Shown here: piece by piece, positions 26,161 to 36,917 of the stretch
Numbering within the stretch: the stretch's first letter is position 1
How the letters are laid out: each line of letters starts with the position of its first letter
Assembly (NCBI RefSeq): GCF_000418325.1
Contig: NC_021658.1
Coordinates: forward strand, 12,042,001-12,106,000
Length of the DNA stretch: 64,000 nt
Reading direction: 5' to 3'
Source of the DNA: Sorangium cellulosum So0157-2
GTDB taxonomy: Bacteria > Myxococcota_A > Polyangia > Polyangiales > Polyangiaceae
Program-made: the position numbers and the translations under genes
The notes under the pieces: generated by a model
What the model saw: the letters and a program-made list of their open reading frames with translations, nothing else
Databases searched by the model: none
Told to the model about the DNA's origin: nothing

Positions 26161-27231
26161 CTAGATGGAGTAATCTTGCACGAAGATCTTGGCGTCTCGG
26201 AGATTTACGAGCACCCGGTCCCCCTCGGACAGGGCGAGCTCGGCGACGCGGTCCTTGGTCAGCTCGACGGAGAGCGGCTGGCCGTCGGAGAGGCGGAGCT
26301 CCGCCTTGACCATCCATCCGACCCGCGACAGCCGCTCGACGCGCGCCATGCTGGCGTCGTCGGAGCTGGGTGAGCTCGACGAGTCGATCCGGGTGTGGAG
26401 CTCGATGTCGTGCGGCCGCACGAAGGCGCGCACGCTCGCGCCGTCGCCCGTCCCGGGGGGCGCGTGCACCGCGAGGGTCCCGAGCGCGGCCTGGCCGTCG
26501 CGGACCTCCCCCTTGAGCACGTTGATCGACCCGACGAAGCTCGCCACGAACTCGGTCGCCGGCCGGTCGTAGATCTCCTCGGGCGTGCCGATCTGCTCGA
26601 CCCGCCCCTTGTGCAGCACGATGACCCGGTCGGCGAGGTCCATCGCCTCTTCCTGGTCGTGGGTCACGAAGACGCTCGTGATCCCGCGCTCCTTGTGGAG
26701 CCTGCGGATCCACTCGCGCAGCTCGAGGCGCACCTTGGCGTCGAGCGCCCCGAACGGCTCGTCGAGCAGGAGCAGCGACGACCCCGGGGCGAGCGCGCGC
26801 GCCAGCGCGACCCGCTGCCGCTGGCCGCCGGACAGCTCGTGCGGGTACCGGCTCCCGAGCCCATCGAGCTGCACGAGGCCGAGGAGCTCGTCGACCGTGG
26901 CCGCGATCTCCTTCCGGGGCCGCTTCCGGATCGTGAGGCCGAAGGCGATGTTGTCGCGCACGGTCATGTGCCGGAACAGGGCGTAGCTCTGGAACACGAA
27001 GCCGATGTTCCGCTCCTGCACCCGGGTGTGCGTCGCGTTCTTCCCGTTCAGGATCACCTCGCCGGAGTCGGGGCTCTCGAGCCCGGCGATGATGCGCAGG
27101 ACGGTGCTCTTGCCCCCTCCGCTCGGCCCCAGCAGCGCGACCAGGGCGCCGCTCTCGATCTCGAACGAGACGTCGTCGACGACCTTGTTCGAACCGAACT
27201 GCTTCGTGAGCTGCTCGACAACGATTCCCAT
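26161..27231 (-). CDS. cysA: sulfate/thiosulfate-type ABC transporter ATP-binding protein
   Basis: 356 aa. Full-length CysA-type ATPase: Walker A GPSGGGKST (35-43), Q-loop FVFQSYALF, signature LSGGQRQRVALARAL, Walker B LLLLDEPFGALD, switch THD. The C-terminal part (about 240-356) is the TOBE-like regulatory domain with RAFVRPHDIELH, as in sulfate importers. It should energise uptake of sulfate or a similar oxyanion, but no CysT/CysW permease or binding protein is nearby in this window. Co-orientation with cysK supports a sulfur role. Confidence 0.88.
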   Translation of the reverse strand: MGIVVEQLTKQFGSNKVVDDVSFEIESGALVALLGPSGGGKSTVLRIIAGLESPDSGEVILNGKNATHTRVQERNIGFVFQSYALFRHMTVRDNIAFGLTIRKRPRKEIAATVDELLGLVQLDGLGSRYPHELSGGQRQRVALARALAPGSSLLLLDEPFGALDAKVRLELREWIRRLHKERGITSVFVTHDQEEAMDLADRVIVLHKGRVEQIGTPEEIYDRPATEFVASFVGSINVLKGEVRDGQAALGTLAVHAPPGTGDGASVRAFVRPHDIELHTRIDSSSSPSSDDASMARVERLSRVGWMVKAELRLSDGQPLSVELTKDRVAELALSEGDRVLVNLRDAKIFVQDYSI

Positions 27232-27580
27232 AAGCGACAGCTAACCCTCTGCCCGTCCCGCGCGCGCCTCGGACAGAAAAAACCAGGGCGCCCGAGCGCG
27301 GCTCAGCGTCGCCCGCCGGACGGGGAGGCGCAACCGGATTCAGAAGATACATCGGAAAGGTGGGTATTTTTGCAAGAAGCCCGCGGCTCGCCCGCCTTCC
27401 CCTGGAGCTCGCCGGGCGGCGGGCGCGCGGGTGGCTGCCGGCGGGTGCCGGTCCACGGGACAGGTCGAAGTGCTAGCATCGCCGCGCCGCAACGCGGCAG
27501 GACCGGGACGGAGGCCGCAGGGCGGCCGCACGACGAGGACGGCGGGCCGCGCGGCGCGGCGGGACCAGGACGGGAGGCGG
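27232..27580. other. divergent intergenic region between cysA and the epimerase gene
   Basis: About 350 bp. It contains a local AT-rich pocket (27340-27380, including GGTATTTTTGC) that stands out against the surrounding GC and is a natural place for promoters of both genes, but I could not fix a -35/-10 pair. No gene seen. Confidence 0.5.
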
Positions 27581-28528
27581 ATGCGTTGTCTGGTGACTGG
27601 GGTGGCCGGATTCATCGGCGCCCACCTGGCGGAGCGGTTGATCGAGCTCGGGCATGAGGTGCTCGGGGTGGACCGCTTCACCGACTACTACGGCCGCGAG
27701 ATCAAGGAAGGGAACCTGGCCCGGCTGCTCGGCGAGCCGCGCTTCTCTCTGTCGACGGCCGATCTCGCGACCGCCGATCTGCGCCCGCTGCTCTCGACGT
27801 GCGAGGTGATCTTCCACCAGGCGGCGCAGGCCGGCGTGCGCCCGAGCTGGGGGCAAAGCTTCGAGGGCTACCTGCGCGACAACGTGCTGGCGACGCAGCG
27901 GCTGCTGGAGGCGGCGAGGGCGCACGGCCAGGTGCGCAAGCTCGTCTACGCCTCGTCGTCCTCCGTGTACGGCGACGCGGACGACGTGCCCATGCACGAA
28001 TCCAGCCGGACCGCACCGCATTCGCCCTACGGGGTGACGAAGCTCGCCGCCGAGAACCTGTGCGAGCTGTACCGGCGCAACTTCGGGCTGCCCACGGTCT
28101 CGCTCCGGTACTTCACGGTGTACGGCCCCGGGCAGCGGCCCGACATGGCGTTCCACCGGTTCATCGCCGCCGTGCTGAAGGGCGAGACGGTCCGCGTGCA
28201 CGGCGACGGCGAGCAGACGCGCGATTTCACGTACGTGAGCGACGTCGTGCAGGCCAACGTCGAGGCGATGGAGGGCGGCGCGGTCGGCGTGTTCAACATC
28301 GGCGGCGGCTCGCGGGTGAGCCTGAACGAGGCGCTCCGGCTGCTCGGGGATCTCGCCGGGCCGGTGCGCGTGGAGCGGGGCGAGCCGCAGGCCGGCGACG
28401 TCCGGCACACCTGGGCCGACACGGCGGCGGCGCGGGCGGCGCTCCGCTATGTGCCCCGGGTGCCCCTGCGCGAGGGGCTCGCCGCCCAGGTGGCGTGGCA
28501 GTCGCGGCGGCTCGGGCTCGCCCGGTAG
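27581..28528 (+). CDS. NAD-dependent sugar-nucleotide epimerase/dehydratase (extended SDR)
   Basis: 315 aa from ATG 27581, just after GGGAGGCGG. Extended short-chain dehydrogenase fold: Rossmann motif GVAGFIG at the N-terminus, acidic GVDRF strand end, catalytic serines in YASSSSVYG, and the YGVTK Tyr/Lys pair. The YYGREIKEGNLARL and RYFTVYGPGQRPDMAFHRF patterns are those of UDP-glucuronate 4-epimerase-like and related UDP-sugar epimerases. It probably supplies an activated sugar for envelope polysaccharide, consistent with the glycosyltransferase and flippase-like genes that follow. Confidence 0.92.
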   Translation: MRCLVTGVAGFIGAHLAERLIELGHEVLGVDRFTDYYGREIKEGNLARLLGEPRFSLSTADLATADLRPLLSTCEVIFHQAAQAGVRPSWGQSFEGYLRDNVLATQRLLEAARAHGQVRKLVYASSSSVYGDADDVPMHESSRTAPHSPYGVTKLAAENLCELYRRNFGLPTVSLRYFTVYGPGQRPDMAFHRFIAAVLKGETVRVHGDGEQTRDFTYVSDVVQANVEAMEGGAVGVFNIGGGSRVSLNEALRLLGDLAGPVRVERGEPQAGDVRHTWADTAAARAALRYVPRVPLREGLAAQVAWQSRRLGLAR

Positions 28529-28595
28529 CGCGGCCGGCCCCGCGCTGCCGGGGCCGGGGTGCCCGCGCGCTCGGGGCCCCGCGTTCCGGCGCCGT

Positions 28596-29354
28596 TCAGG
28601 AGCCGGGCGCGAAGTCGACGACGCGCGCCGCCGGCGCGCGCGCGGCCAGGATCTCGCTCGCGAGGTCGATCCACTGCGCGCAGCGGTCGAGGACGACGCT
28701 GTCGGACGAGATCACGCCCGCCGCCCCGACGAGCAGGCGGTCGGGATCGGGGACGAGCGTCGCCTCGAGCGCGAAGGGGGCGCCGGCGAGGCGGTCGAGG
28801 ATCCGCGCGCGCAGCTTGCCCGAGCTGGGGACGGCGGCGTCGAGGAGGAAGCGCGCGCGCGCCGCGCCGGCGCCGGACAGCGCGGCGCCGAGGCGATCGA
28901 TGGCCGCGTCGGTCTCCGCGATCGGCGCGTAGCTGCCGCGGAGGCCCGCGAGGTCGCGCAGCGCCCCCTCCGGGCCGCGCAGGAGCAGGCCGCCCGAGAG
29001 GGCCACCTCCAGGGTGATGATCAGGTTGAAGCCGTCGATGCTCGCCTCCGCGCCCCGGAGCGACGACGCGGGCGCCCGGCGCGCGAGGCGCGACGCGCAG
29101 CGCGCGTCCGAGCAGGCGGACCGTTGCAGCGCGAGGCGCTGGCGGGCGGCGAGCTGGTGGTGGTCGCCGACGGTCCGGATCGCGGTGCGCAGCGGATAGC
29201 CGCGGCCGAGGAGCCACGTCACCTCCTCGAACGCGGCGCGCAGCTTCGCGACGGCCTCGGGGCCGAAGAGCCGCGGGTCGTCGGGGTGGCCGCCGCGCGG
29301 CGCTGGCTCGCCGGTCTTCTCGCCTGTCGTCGGGTCGTGTCGCTCGTCCGCCAT
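28596..29354 (-). CDS. DUF434 domain-containing protein
   Basis: 252 aa from ATG 29354 (GGTGAG upstream); an ATG seven codons earlier is also possible. Conserved DUF434-type landmarks: LFGPEAVAKLRAAFEEVTWL and GYPLRTAIRTVGDHHQL in the N-terminal half, a Cys-containing SACSDARC segment, then IDGFNLIITLEVALSGG and RGPEGALRDLAGLRGSY. The family is soluble and of unknown function. The gene is divergent from the glycosyltransferase gene with about 200 bp between them. Confidence 0.88.
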   Translation of the reverse strand: MADERHDPTTGEKTGEPAPRGGHPDDPRLFGPEAVAKLRAAFEEVTWLLGRGYPLRTAIRTVGDHHQLAARQRLALQRSACSDARCASRLARRAPASSLRGAEASIDGFNLIITLEVALSGGLLLRGPEGALRDLAGLRGSYAPIAETDAAIDRLGAALSGAGAARARFLLDAAVPSSGKLRARILDRLAGAPFALEATLVPDPDRLLVGAAGVISSDSVVLDRCAQWIDLASEILAARAPAARVVDFAPGS

Positions 29355-29560
29355 TCGTCTCACCGCCACGTGCATCGGAGGCTCGGTTGTGGTGCCCAGC
29401 AAGCACGGTTCCAACGAGGCCACGCTCGCTCGCCCCGGCCTCGTTTCCCCTTCCCTCCACGGTACGCGCTGGCACTCCTCGCCCCCCTGCCGGCGCCAGG
29501 CATCGCTTCCCATGGACGGAACCGCGCGCTTCCGCGACGATCCTGCTATCCTCCGCCGCC

Positions 29561-30622
29561 GTGATTGTGGACCAGCCCCCCACACCTGCCCCTACAGAGG
29601 TCCCGGAGGACCGCGTCACGTTCGGGCTCTCCGCCTTCGACCCTCGCCCGAGCCTGATGGCGCCTTCCATAGCGCCGGCCACCTCGGCGGCGCCGCACGT
29701 CTCGGTGGTGGTGCCGGGGCTGAACGAGGCGGAGAGCCTGGCCGAGCTCGCGCAGCGCATCGACCAGGCGCTGCGGGGGCGCTTCACCTACGAGCTCATC
29801 TTCGTGGACGACGGCAGCACGGACGACACCTGGGCCGTCATCTCCAGGATCCGCGCGGAGAACCCGGTGGTGAAGGGCATCCGGCTGCGGAAGAACTTCG
29901 GCAAGGCGACGGCGCTGACGGCCGGCTTCCGCAAGGCGAGGGGCGCGATCGTCGTCACGATGGACGCCGATCTCCAGGACGACCCGGCCGATCTGCCGAG
30001 CTTCATCGCCAAGGTCGAGGAGGGGCTCGACGTCGTGGTCGGCTGGAAGGTCAACCGGCTCGACCCCAAGAACCGCCTCGTCCTGTCCCGCATCTTCAAC
30101 GGGACGGTCCGCTCGGTCACGGGCGTGAAGCTCCACGACATGAACTGCGGCTTCAAGGCGTACCGGAGCGAGGTGCTCCGCACCATCCCGATCTACGGCG
30201 ATCTCTTCCGGTTCATCCCGGCGCTCGCCGCGTGGCAGGGCTTCCGGGTCGCGGAGATCCCGGTGCGCCATCACGCCCGCAAGTACGGCAGCTCCCGCTA
30301 CGGCCTGGAGCGCATCCTGCGCGGCTTCTTCGATCTGCTCAGCGTCATGTTCCTGACCCGCTACTCGAAGAAGCCGATGCACCTCTTCGGCCTCATCGGC
30401 CTCGTGTTCGCGGCGGTCGGGGTGACGATCAACGCCTATCTCACGCTCCTCTGGTTCCTCGGTCACAGGATCGGCGATCGCCCGCTGCTCCTGCTCGGCG
30501 TGCTGATGATCCTCCTCGGCATCCAGTTCTTCTCGATGGGCTTCATCGGCGAGTTCCTCACCTTCCAGATGCAGCAGCGGCACCAGGCCGAGGAGCTGCC
30601 GGTCCGCGAGGAGATCGAGTGA
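29561..30622 (+). CDS. polyprenyl-phosphate glycosyltransferase (GT2, DPM/GtrB-like)
   Basis: 353 aa from GTG 29561; a shorter start at ATG 29657 is possible. GT2 catalytic domain (about residues 45-265) shows SVVVPGLNEAESL, FVDDGSTDDT, MDADLQDDP (metal/nucleotide DxD) and NCGFKAYRSEV. Two C-terminal membrane helices (about 275-330) follow, as in GtrB/ArnC enzymes, which transfer a sugar from a nucleotide donor to undecaprenyl phosphate on the cytoplasmic face. It sits next to a flippase-like gene, fitting lipid-linked sugar production. Confidence 0.93.
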   Translation: MIVDQPPTPAPTEVPEDRVTFGLSAFDPRPSLMAPSIAPATSAAPHVSVVVPGLNEAESLAELAQRIDQALRGRFTYELIFVDDGSTDDTWAVISRIRAENPVVKGIRLRKNFGKATALTAGFRKARGAIVVTMDADLQDDPADLPSFIAKVEEGLDVVVGWKVNRLDPKNRLVLSRIFNGTVRSVTGVKLHDMNCGFKAYRSEVLRTIPIYGDLFRFIPALAAWQGFRVAEIPVRHHARKYGSSRYGLERILRGFFDLLSVMFLTRYSKKPMHLFGLIGLVFAAVGVTINAYLTLLWFLGHRIGDRPLLLLGVLMILLGIQFFSMGFIGEFLTFQMQQRHQAEELPVREEIE

Positions 30623-30733
30623 TCTCCGCCCCGCGCGCCGCTCGGTCCGGGCGCCCCGCGCCCGGGCTCCCCGCTCCGCTCCGGCGCTTCCCCCTCGCGG
30701 CCCCGCGCTGAGCGCGCCGCGGGCCTCGTCTCC

Positions 30734-31717
30734 ATGCGCCGCACCGTCCTGCGCGCCCTCGTTCGCCTGATCGGGCCGCTGCTGCTCGTCCTCGTGGTCG
30801 CGCGCATGGACGACCGGGACGCGGTGCTCGGCGCCGTGGCCTCGGCCGCGGCCGCCCCGCTCGCGCTCGCGGCGGCGCTCAACGTCCTCAACATCCACCT
30901 CAAGGTGGTCCGCTGGGACGCGCTGCTCCGCGCCCGCGGCATCGTCTACCCCCTTCGCCGGGCGTGGAGCGCGTACCTCACGTCGCTCTACGTCGGCATG
31001 TTGACCCCCGGCCGGGTCGGCGACGTCCTCAGGATCCGCTACCTGCGTCACGATCTCGGCGTTCCTTATGCGGAGGGCCTGGCCACGGTCGTGATGGATC
31101 GGCTGTGCGATCTCTACGTGCTCGCCGCGTTCGTGGCCGTCGGCGTCGCCCGCTACAGCGCGGTCATCGCCGGCCAGCTGGCCTGGCTGACGTGGGGCGG
31201 CATCGCGCTCACGGTCCTCGCCCCGCTCGTGCTGCTCATCCCTGGCCTCGCCGAGCGCATCCTCCTCGCCTTCTCGCGCAAGATCGCGAAGGAGCCCGGG
31301 GACTCCGCCGAACCTGGGGCGGCGAGCCGCTTCCTCGTGGCGCTTCGGGCCCACGTCGGGCGCGGGCTCCTCTTCACGCTTCCGGTCACGGTGGCGACGT
31401 TCGTCGTCAACTTCGTGCAGGGCTATCTGATCGCGCGCGCCCTCGGGCTCTCGCTCTCGCTCTTCGACGTCACCTGCCTGCTCGCCATCGCGAACCTCCT
31501 CGGCCTCTTGCCGATCTCGATCGCCGGCGTCGGGGTTCGAGAGCTCTTCTTCTCCCTCGTGTTCCCCTCCCTCGGCTTCACCGCCGAGCACGGCGTGAGC
31601 TTCGGCCTCCTCGTCTTCGCGGTCATCTACCTCAACGTCGTCGCCCTGGGCTTCGTGAGCTGGCAGCTGGCGCCCCCGCCCACCGCCCCTGCTCCGCAAA
31701 CCCCGGCTCCGCCGTGA
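30734..31717 (+). CDS. flippase-like / lysylphosphatidylglycerol synthase transmembrane-type protein
   Basis: 327 aa, about eight membrane helices. The pattern VRWDALLRARGI, YVGMLTPGRVGDVLRIRYL and AEGLATVVMDRLCDLYVL marks the UPF0104/AglD-C-terminus family, which shares its membrane domain with MprF and is proposed to flip lipid-linked substrates. A Pro/Ala tail ends the protein. The gene lies 111 bp after the glycosyltransferase in the same direction, so it may move the lipid-linked sugar made by that enzyme. No good ribosome site was seen, so the start is approximate. Confidence 0.85.
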   Translation: MRRTVLRALVRLIGPLLLVLVVARMDDRDAVLGAVASAAAAPLALAAALNVLNIHLKVVRWDALLRARGIVYPLRRAWSAYLTSLYVGMLTPGRVGDVLRIRYLRHDLGVPYAEGLATVVMDRLCDLYVLAAFVAVGVARYSAVIAGQLAWLTWGGIALTVLAPLVLLIPGLAERILLAFSRKIAKEPGDSAEPGAASRFLVALRAHVGRGLLFTLPVTVATFVVNFVQGYLIARALGLSLSLFDVTCLLAIANLLGLLPISIAGVGVRELFFSLVFPSLGFTAEHGVSFGLLVFAVIYLNVVALGFVSWQLAPPPTAPAPQTPAPP

Positions 31718-31843
31718 CGGCCCGAGCCAGCTGATACCGCGTCCCCCAAGCTCGTCCCCGATTGCGCGCCCTACGGTAGGCCCCCCTCCCCGGGGGCCGG
31801 GCGGCTCGGCAAGGCCCTCATGGCCGCACTCGCCTGGTGCGAA

Positions 31844-32482
31844 CTAGAGAGAGAACCGCGTCGTGAGGGTCAGCGGCTCCCAGTCGAACGACGGCACCCG
31901 CGAGGCCGCGGCGCGGAACGCGTCGACCACGCACTCGCCGACCTCGGTGCCGGCGTAAGGCGGCCCGTCCAGCTCCACCTGGGCGTCGCCGCTCGGCGCA
32001 AAGGTCACGGTCACGCTCCCCTCGCCGCTCGGGCCGTCCGGCTGCCAGCAGCGCTGCGCGCGCACCCGGCCGTGCTCGAGCGCGGCGCCCGCGGCCCTGC
32101 CCACGCGAAGGCGCGCGGCGTCGGCCCGGCTCGACCAGGCGTCGTGCCCGTCGTGCGACCGCGGCAGCACCTCGGCCGACGCGGGGTACGGGGCGCCGCG
32201 CTGCGGGCAGTGCGCAGGCCGCACCATCGCGTAGCCGGTCGCGGTGGCGAAGCCGCACACCGCGAGCGCCACCAGCAGGGAGCGCTGCCCGCCGCCCCGG
32301 CCGTGAGGGCCGTCGGGCGGGCCGTCGTCGCCCGAGCCGCCGCGCAGCCGCTCGACCTCGGCGCGGACCTCCGCGAGCTCCGCATCCCGGGCGGCGAGCG
32401 CCGCCTCCCGCTCCTTCAGCTTGGCTTCGAGGGTTTCGATGCGCGCGCGAGCCGCATCGAGATGATCCCGGTAGTGCGACAT
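31844..32482 (-). CDS. coiled-coil single-pass protein with TonB/AgmX-like C-terminus
   Basis: 212 aa. N-terminal coiled coil (about 5-50), Gly/Pro linker, membrane helix (about 68-85: LLVALAVCGFATATGYAM), then a periplasmic domain whose end (GSVTVTFAPSGDAQVELDGPP, GTEVGECVVDAFRAA) matches the TonB-C-terminal-like module found in many myxobacterial proteins such as AgmX-type gliding factors. This similarity is from memory. It is likely an envelope linker. It converges with the flippase-like gene and is divergent from the DUF2079 gene. Confidence 0.82.
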   Translation of the reverse strand: MSHYRDHLDAARARIETLEAKLKEREAALAARDAELAEVRAEVERLRGGSGDDGPPDGPHGRGGGQRSLLVALAVCGFATATGYAMVRPAHCPQRGAPYPASAEVLPRSHDGHDAWSSRADAARLRVGRAAGAALEHGRVRAQRCWQPDGPSGEGSVTVTFAPSGDAQVELDGPPYAGTEVGECVVDAFRAAASRVPSFDWEPLTLTTRFSL

Positions 32483-32553
32483 GGGACCATTCTACCGCGG
32501 GCCGCGCGCGGCGCCTGCCCTTCCCACGCCCCCCGCGCCATTCCTGCCGTTCC

Positions 32554-32583
32554 TTGACAGCGGGGGGTAGGGTCAAGTAGCCG
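32554..32583 (+). promoter_or_regulatory. possible sigma70 promoter for the DUF2079 gene
   Basis: A perfect -35 TTGACA (32554-32559) is followed 18 bp later by TAGCCG, a weak -10. It lies 17-46 bp before the ATG at 32600. Confidence 0.35.
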
Positions 32584-32599
32584 AGGACCCGCCTCCTCC

Positions 32600-34762
32600 A
32601 TGCTAGAGCCCCACCGCACCAGGCTGAGCAGCGCGCTCGCGAAGCTCGACGGCACCCTCGAGCGGCTCGCGCGCGCCGCCGTGACCCTGGCGCCGTGGCC
32701 GATCCTCTTCGGCATCTGCATCGCCGCGTCGGCGTGGGTCTTCACCCACCCGGGCCGCGTCGCCCTGCTCTCGACGAACAAGCTGACCGAGCTGGAACGC
32801 CGCTGGATGGCCGGCGGCGCCGTCGCCGCCATCGTGGGGGTCGGCCTCGCCTACTTCTTCGTGATGCTGGCGAGGCGCGCCTTGACCCGCTCGTGGGACG
32901 TCGTGGGCACGGTCGGCCGCCTCAACCGCGCCCTCGCCCCCCTGCTCGCGCTCCCCTTCGTCGCCGCGCTCAAGCTGCCGAACATCGAGAAGGACAGCCC
33001 GAGGACCGCGATCTTCTACGCCGCCCTCGCCGCCGCGACGGTGGGCGCCGGCGTCTACGCCTGGGGCCGCGGCGCCCGGCTCTCGCCCGCGCTCGACGAC
33101 GCGCCCGCGCCCGCAAGCGGCGGCCCGCTCGCCAAAGCCGGCCGGTGGCTCGCGCCGCTCGCCGTCCTTGCCGTGTGGGCAGGCTACGCCCTCTTCTTCT
33201 CCCGGCTCGCGATCACCAACCACCACGCGCTGCACACGCGGACGCCCGACCTCGGGTACTACGACAACATCTTCTACCAGTCGATCCACGGGCGGCCGCT
33301 CGGCTGCTCCTGGCTCCGCGCCGGCTACCACGGCTCCGCGCACTTCGATCCCATCCTCGTCCTGCTCTCGCCGCTCTACCTCATCTATCCGAGGGCGGAG
33401 CTCCTCCTCGTGCTCCAGTCCGTGTGGCTCGGCGCCGGCGTGATCCCGGTGTACCTGCTCGCGCTCGACAAGCTCGAGCACCGCGGCAAGGCGCTCCTGC
33501 TCGCCGCCGTGTGGGCCCTCTACCCGGCCCTGCACGGCGCGAACATGTACGAGTTCCACTCGCTCGCGCTGATCTCGCCGCTCGTCGTCTGGCTCCTCTA
33601 CTTCTACGAGACCGGCAAGGACCGGTGGTACTGGGTCACCCTCGCCGCGCTGCTGCTCTGCCGCGAGGACGTCTCGCTCCTGATGTGCTTCATCGGGCTC
33701 TACGCCATCTTCGACCGGCGCGCGGGCCGGACGCGCCTCGGCTGGATCACCATCGCGACGAGCCTCGTCTACTTCGTCATCGTGAAGCTGTTCTTCATGA
33801 CGTCCGCCGGCATCATCATGTCGGGCAAGGACGCGTACTCGTTCGCCTACTACTACGAAGAGCTCATGCCGAACCGGAGCGGGCTCGGCGGCCTCGTCAT
33901 CTCCGTCCTCACGAACCCCGTCTTCGTCCTCAAGGTCATGCTCGAGGAGCCGAAGATCCTCTTCCTGCTCCAGCTCTTCGTCCCCCTCTGCTTCCTGCCC
34001 TTCCTCGCCAAGCCCGGGCGATGGATGCTCGCCTACGGGCTCCTGTTCTGCCTGCTCGCCTCGCGCGACGCGGTCTTCTCAATCCACTTCCAGTACTCGT
34101 CGATCCTCTTCCCCATCGCCTTCGTGCTGACGCCGATCGCGCTCAAGCGGGTCGAGGACTCCGCGCCGGCCGCGTACGTCGGGCTCGACGGGCGGCGGCT
34201 CTCGCGCGCGCTGCTCGCGGCGACCCTCGTGGCGAGCGCGCTCGTGTCGTGGAAGTTCGGCGGCCTCGTCGAGAACGCCTCGTTCAGGGGAGGCTTTCAC
34301 CGCGTGGCGCGCGCGCTCACGCCCGAGCAGGAGGCCACCTACGCGTGGGTCAGGAAGCAGGTCGAGTCGATCCCGCCCGGCGCGATCGTCGGCGCGACGA
34401 GCAAGATGGGGCCGCACGTATCCAACCGGAAGGAAGCCTATTTCTACCCGGGCGACCGCGCCGCCATCGTCCAGTACGTGTTCCTCGACGAGGGGGAGCT
34501 CAAGGGCAAGGACCTGGAGCGCCACAACGCGGCGGTGAAGCGCGGCGAGCTCACGGAGCTCGGCCGGCTGAAGAAGATGGCGCTCTTCAAGCGGGTGAAG
34601 CCGGCGGCGAAGCAGCCGCCGAAAGCGCCGGCCGAGCGCGACGAGCCCCCTACCGAAGGCCCGGATCCGGAGCTACGAAAGCAGGACAGAAAAGACGGCG
34701 GCGCGCCGCCCGAGCCAACCAGCACCGCGGAGCAAGATGAAGACCCTCCTCCTGGCCCATGA
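32600..34762 (+). CDS. DUF2079 multi-pass membrane protein
   Basis: 720 aa with around ten membrane helices. DUF2079 landmarks: DLGYYDNIFYQSIHGRPLG, HFDPILVLLSPLYLIYP, NMYEFHSLALISPLVVWLLYFY and LLLCREDVSLLM. These resemble the membrane parts of GT-C-type glycosyltransferases, and an acidic residue in the first outer loop would be the candidate catalytic base. It has a charged Lys/Pro/Glu-rich tail. An envelope sugar-transfer role is possible and would fit the cluster, but the family is uncharacterised. Its 3' end overlaps the universal stress gene by 26 bp. Confidence 0.92.
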   Translation: MLEPHRTRLSSALAKLDGTLERLARAAVTLAPWPILFGICIAASAWVFTHPGRVALLSTNKLTELERRWMAGGAVAAIVGVGLAYFFVMLARRALTRSWDVVGTVGRLNRALAPLLALPFVAALKLPNIEKDSPRTAIFYAALAAATVGAGVYAWGRGARLSPALDDAPAPASGGPLAKAGRWLAPLAVLAVWAGYALFFSRLAITNHHALHTRTPDLGYYDNIFYQSIHGRPLGCSWLRAGYHGSAHFDPILVLLSPLYLIYPRAELLLVLQSVWLGAGVIPVYLLALDKLEHRGKALLLAAVWALYPALHGANMYEFHSLALISPLVVWLLYFYETGKDRWYWVTLAALLLCREDVSLLMCFIGLYAIFDRRAGRTRLGWITIATSLVYFVIVKLFFMTSAGIIMSGKDAYSFAYYYEELMPNRSGLGGLVISVLTNPVFVLKVMLEEPKILFLLQLFVPLCFLPFLAKPGRWMLAYGLLFCLLASRDAVFSIHFQYSSILFPIAFVLTPIALKRVEDSAPAAYVGLDGRRLSRALLAATLVASALVSWKFGGLVENASFRGGFHRVARALTPEQEATYAWVRKQVESIPPGAIVGATSKMGPHVSNRKEAYFYPGDRAAIVQYVFLDEGELKGKDLERHNAAVKRGELTELGRLKKMALFKRVKPAAKQPPKAPAERDEPPTEGPDPELRKQDRKDGGAPPEPTSTAEQDEDPPPGP

Positions 34763-35183
34763 CTTCGACGAGACCTCGGAGCGCGCCCTCGACACGGCGA
34801 TCGAGCTCGCCCGCAAGCTCTCCGCGAAGATCGTCGTCTCACACGTGTACAGCGTGCCCGTCTACACCTTCCCGGAGGGCTCGTCGCTGATCCCCTCGGC
34901 CGAGGACGCCGCGCGCCTCGCCGAGGCGGCCCAGCGGAGCCTCGATCAGGTGCTCGAGCGCCGGCGCGCCGTGGGCGACGTCGAGATCTCGGGCACGCTG
35001 CGCGCCGGCGCCCCCGACGAGGAGATCTGCCGGCTCGCGGACGAGATCGGCGCCGACATGATCGTGATCGGGACGCACACGCGCGGAGCGGTCGCGCGGG
35101 CGCTGCTCGGCAGCGTGGCCCAGCGGGTGGTGCGCTCGGCGAACGTCCCCGTGCTGACGATCCGCGGCCCGCAGAGCGGTTGA
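34737..35183 (+). CDS. universal stress protein (UspA family)
   Basis: 148 aa, single UspA domain. N-terminal strand KTLLLAHDFDETSERALDTA and the ATP-binding C-terminal motif GTHTRG-(9)-GSVAQRVV, the G-2x-G-9x-G(S) signature, are both present, so nucleotide binding is expected. Such proteins act in stress survival in the cytoplasm. The start lies inside the end of the DUF2079 gene (26-bp overlap), with GCGGAGC upstream, implying translational coupling. Confidence 0.95.
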   Translation: MKTLLLAHDFDETSERALDTAIELARKLSAKIVVSHVYSVPVYTFPEGSSLIPSAEDAARLAEAAQRSLDQVLERRRAVGDVEISGTLRAGAPDEEICRLADEIGADMIVIGTHTRGAVARALLGSVAQRVVRSANVPVLTIRGPQSG

Positions 35184-35405
35184 GCTACGACACGCCGGGG
35201 GCACGCGCCCCCGACGCCCGCGATCCCGCCGATGACTTCCAGCACGGCTCGCCCCTCAGGCCTGACGTGTGTGGCCTCACGAAATCATCGCATCCGGTGT
35301 CCGGTATCGCCGGAACGGCATTAGAAATTTCCCGATGCCCTGTCAAATGCATCCGGCCGTGGCTCCGAAACCTCGTTGAAACATCGGGCGCGTTACGCCC
35401 GAGCC

Positions 35406-36620
<1,215 letters not shown>

Positions 36621-36917
36621 GCGACACGGGGGGCAGCCCCAGCCCCCGGCGTCGTCTCGGGCCTCGGCCGGGCTCGCTCTCCTGGTAACGAAGGGGTGGG
36701 GCGCCGTCGTAGTTGCCTCCACCCGGGCGCACCGCTAGAGCGACAGACGGTTCGAACCGCCGGGGCGCCGGGGATGCTATGAGAGGTCGACGCTCTCTCG
36801 GCGCCCCCGGCGCCCCGACGGCATCTCCCCCCGGACCGATCGGTGCTCCAGCTTGCGCCGAACCTTTCCCCTGGGCGCGCGCCGAGCGAGCGCCCCGTCA
36901 TCACGGAGCAGACAGGC

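Noticed and set aside
35184..35405. Sigma54 promoter upstream of amt
   Set aside because: No GG-N10-GC element with the expected flanks was found.
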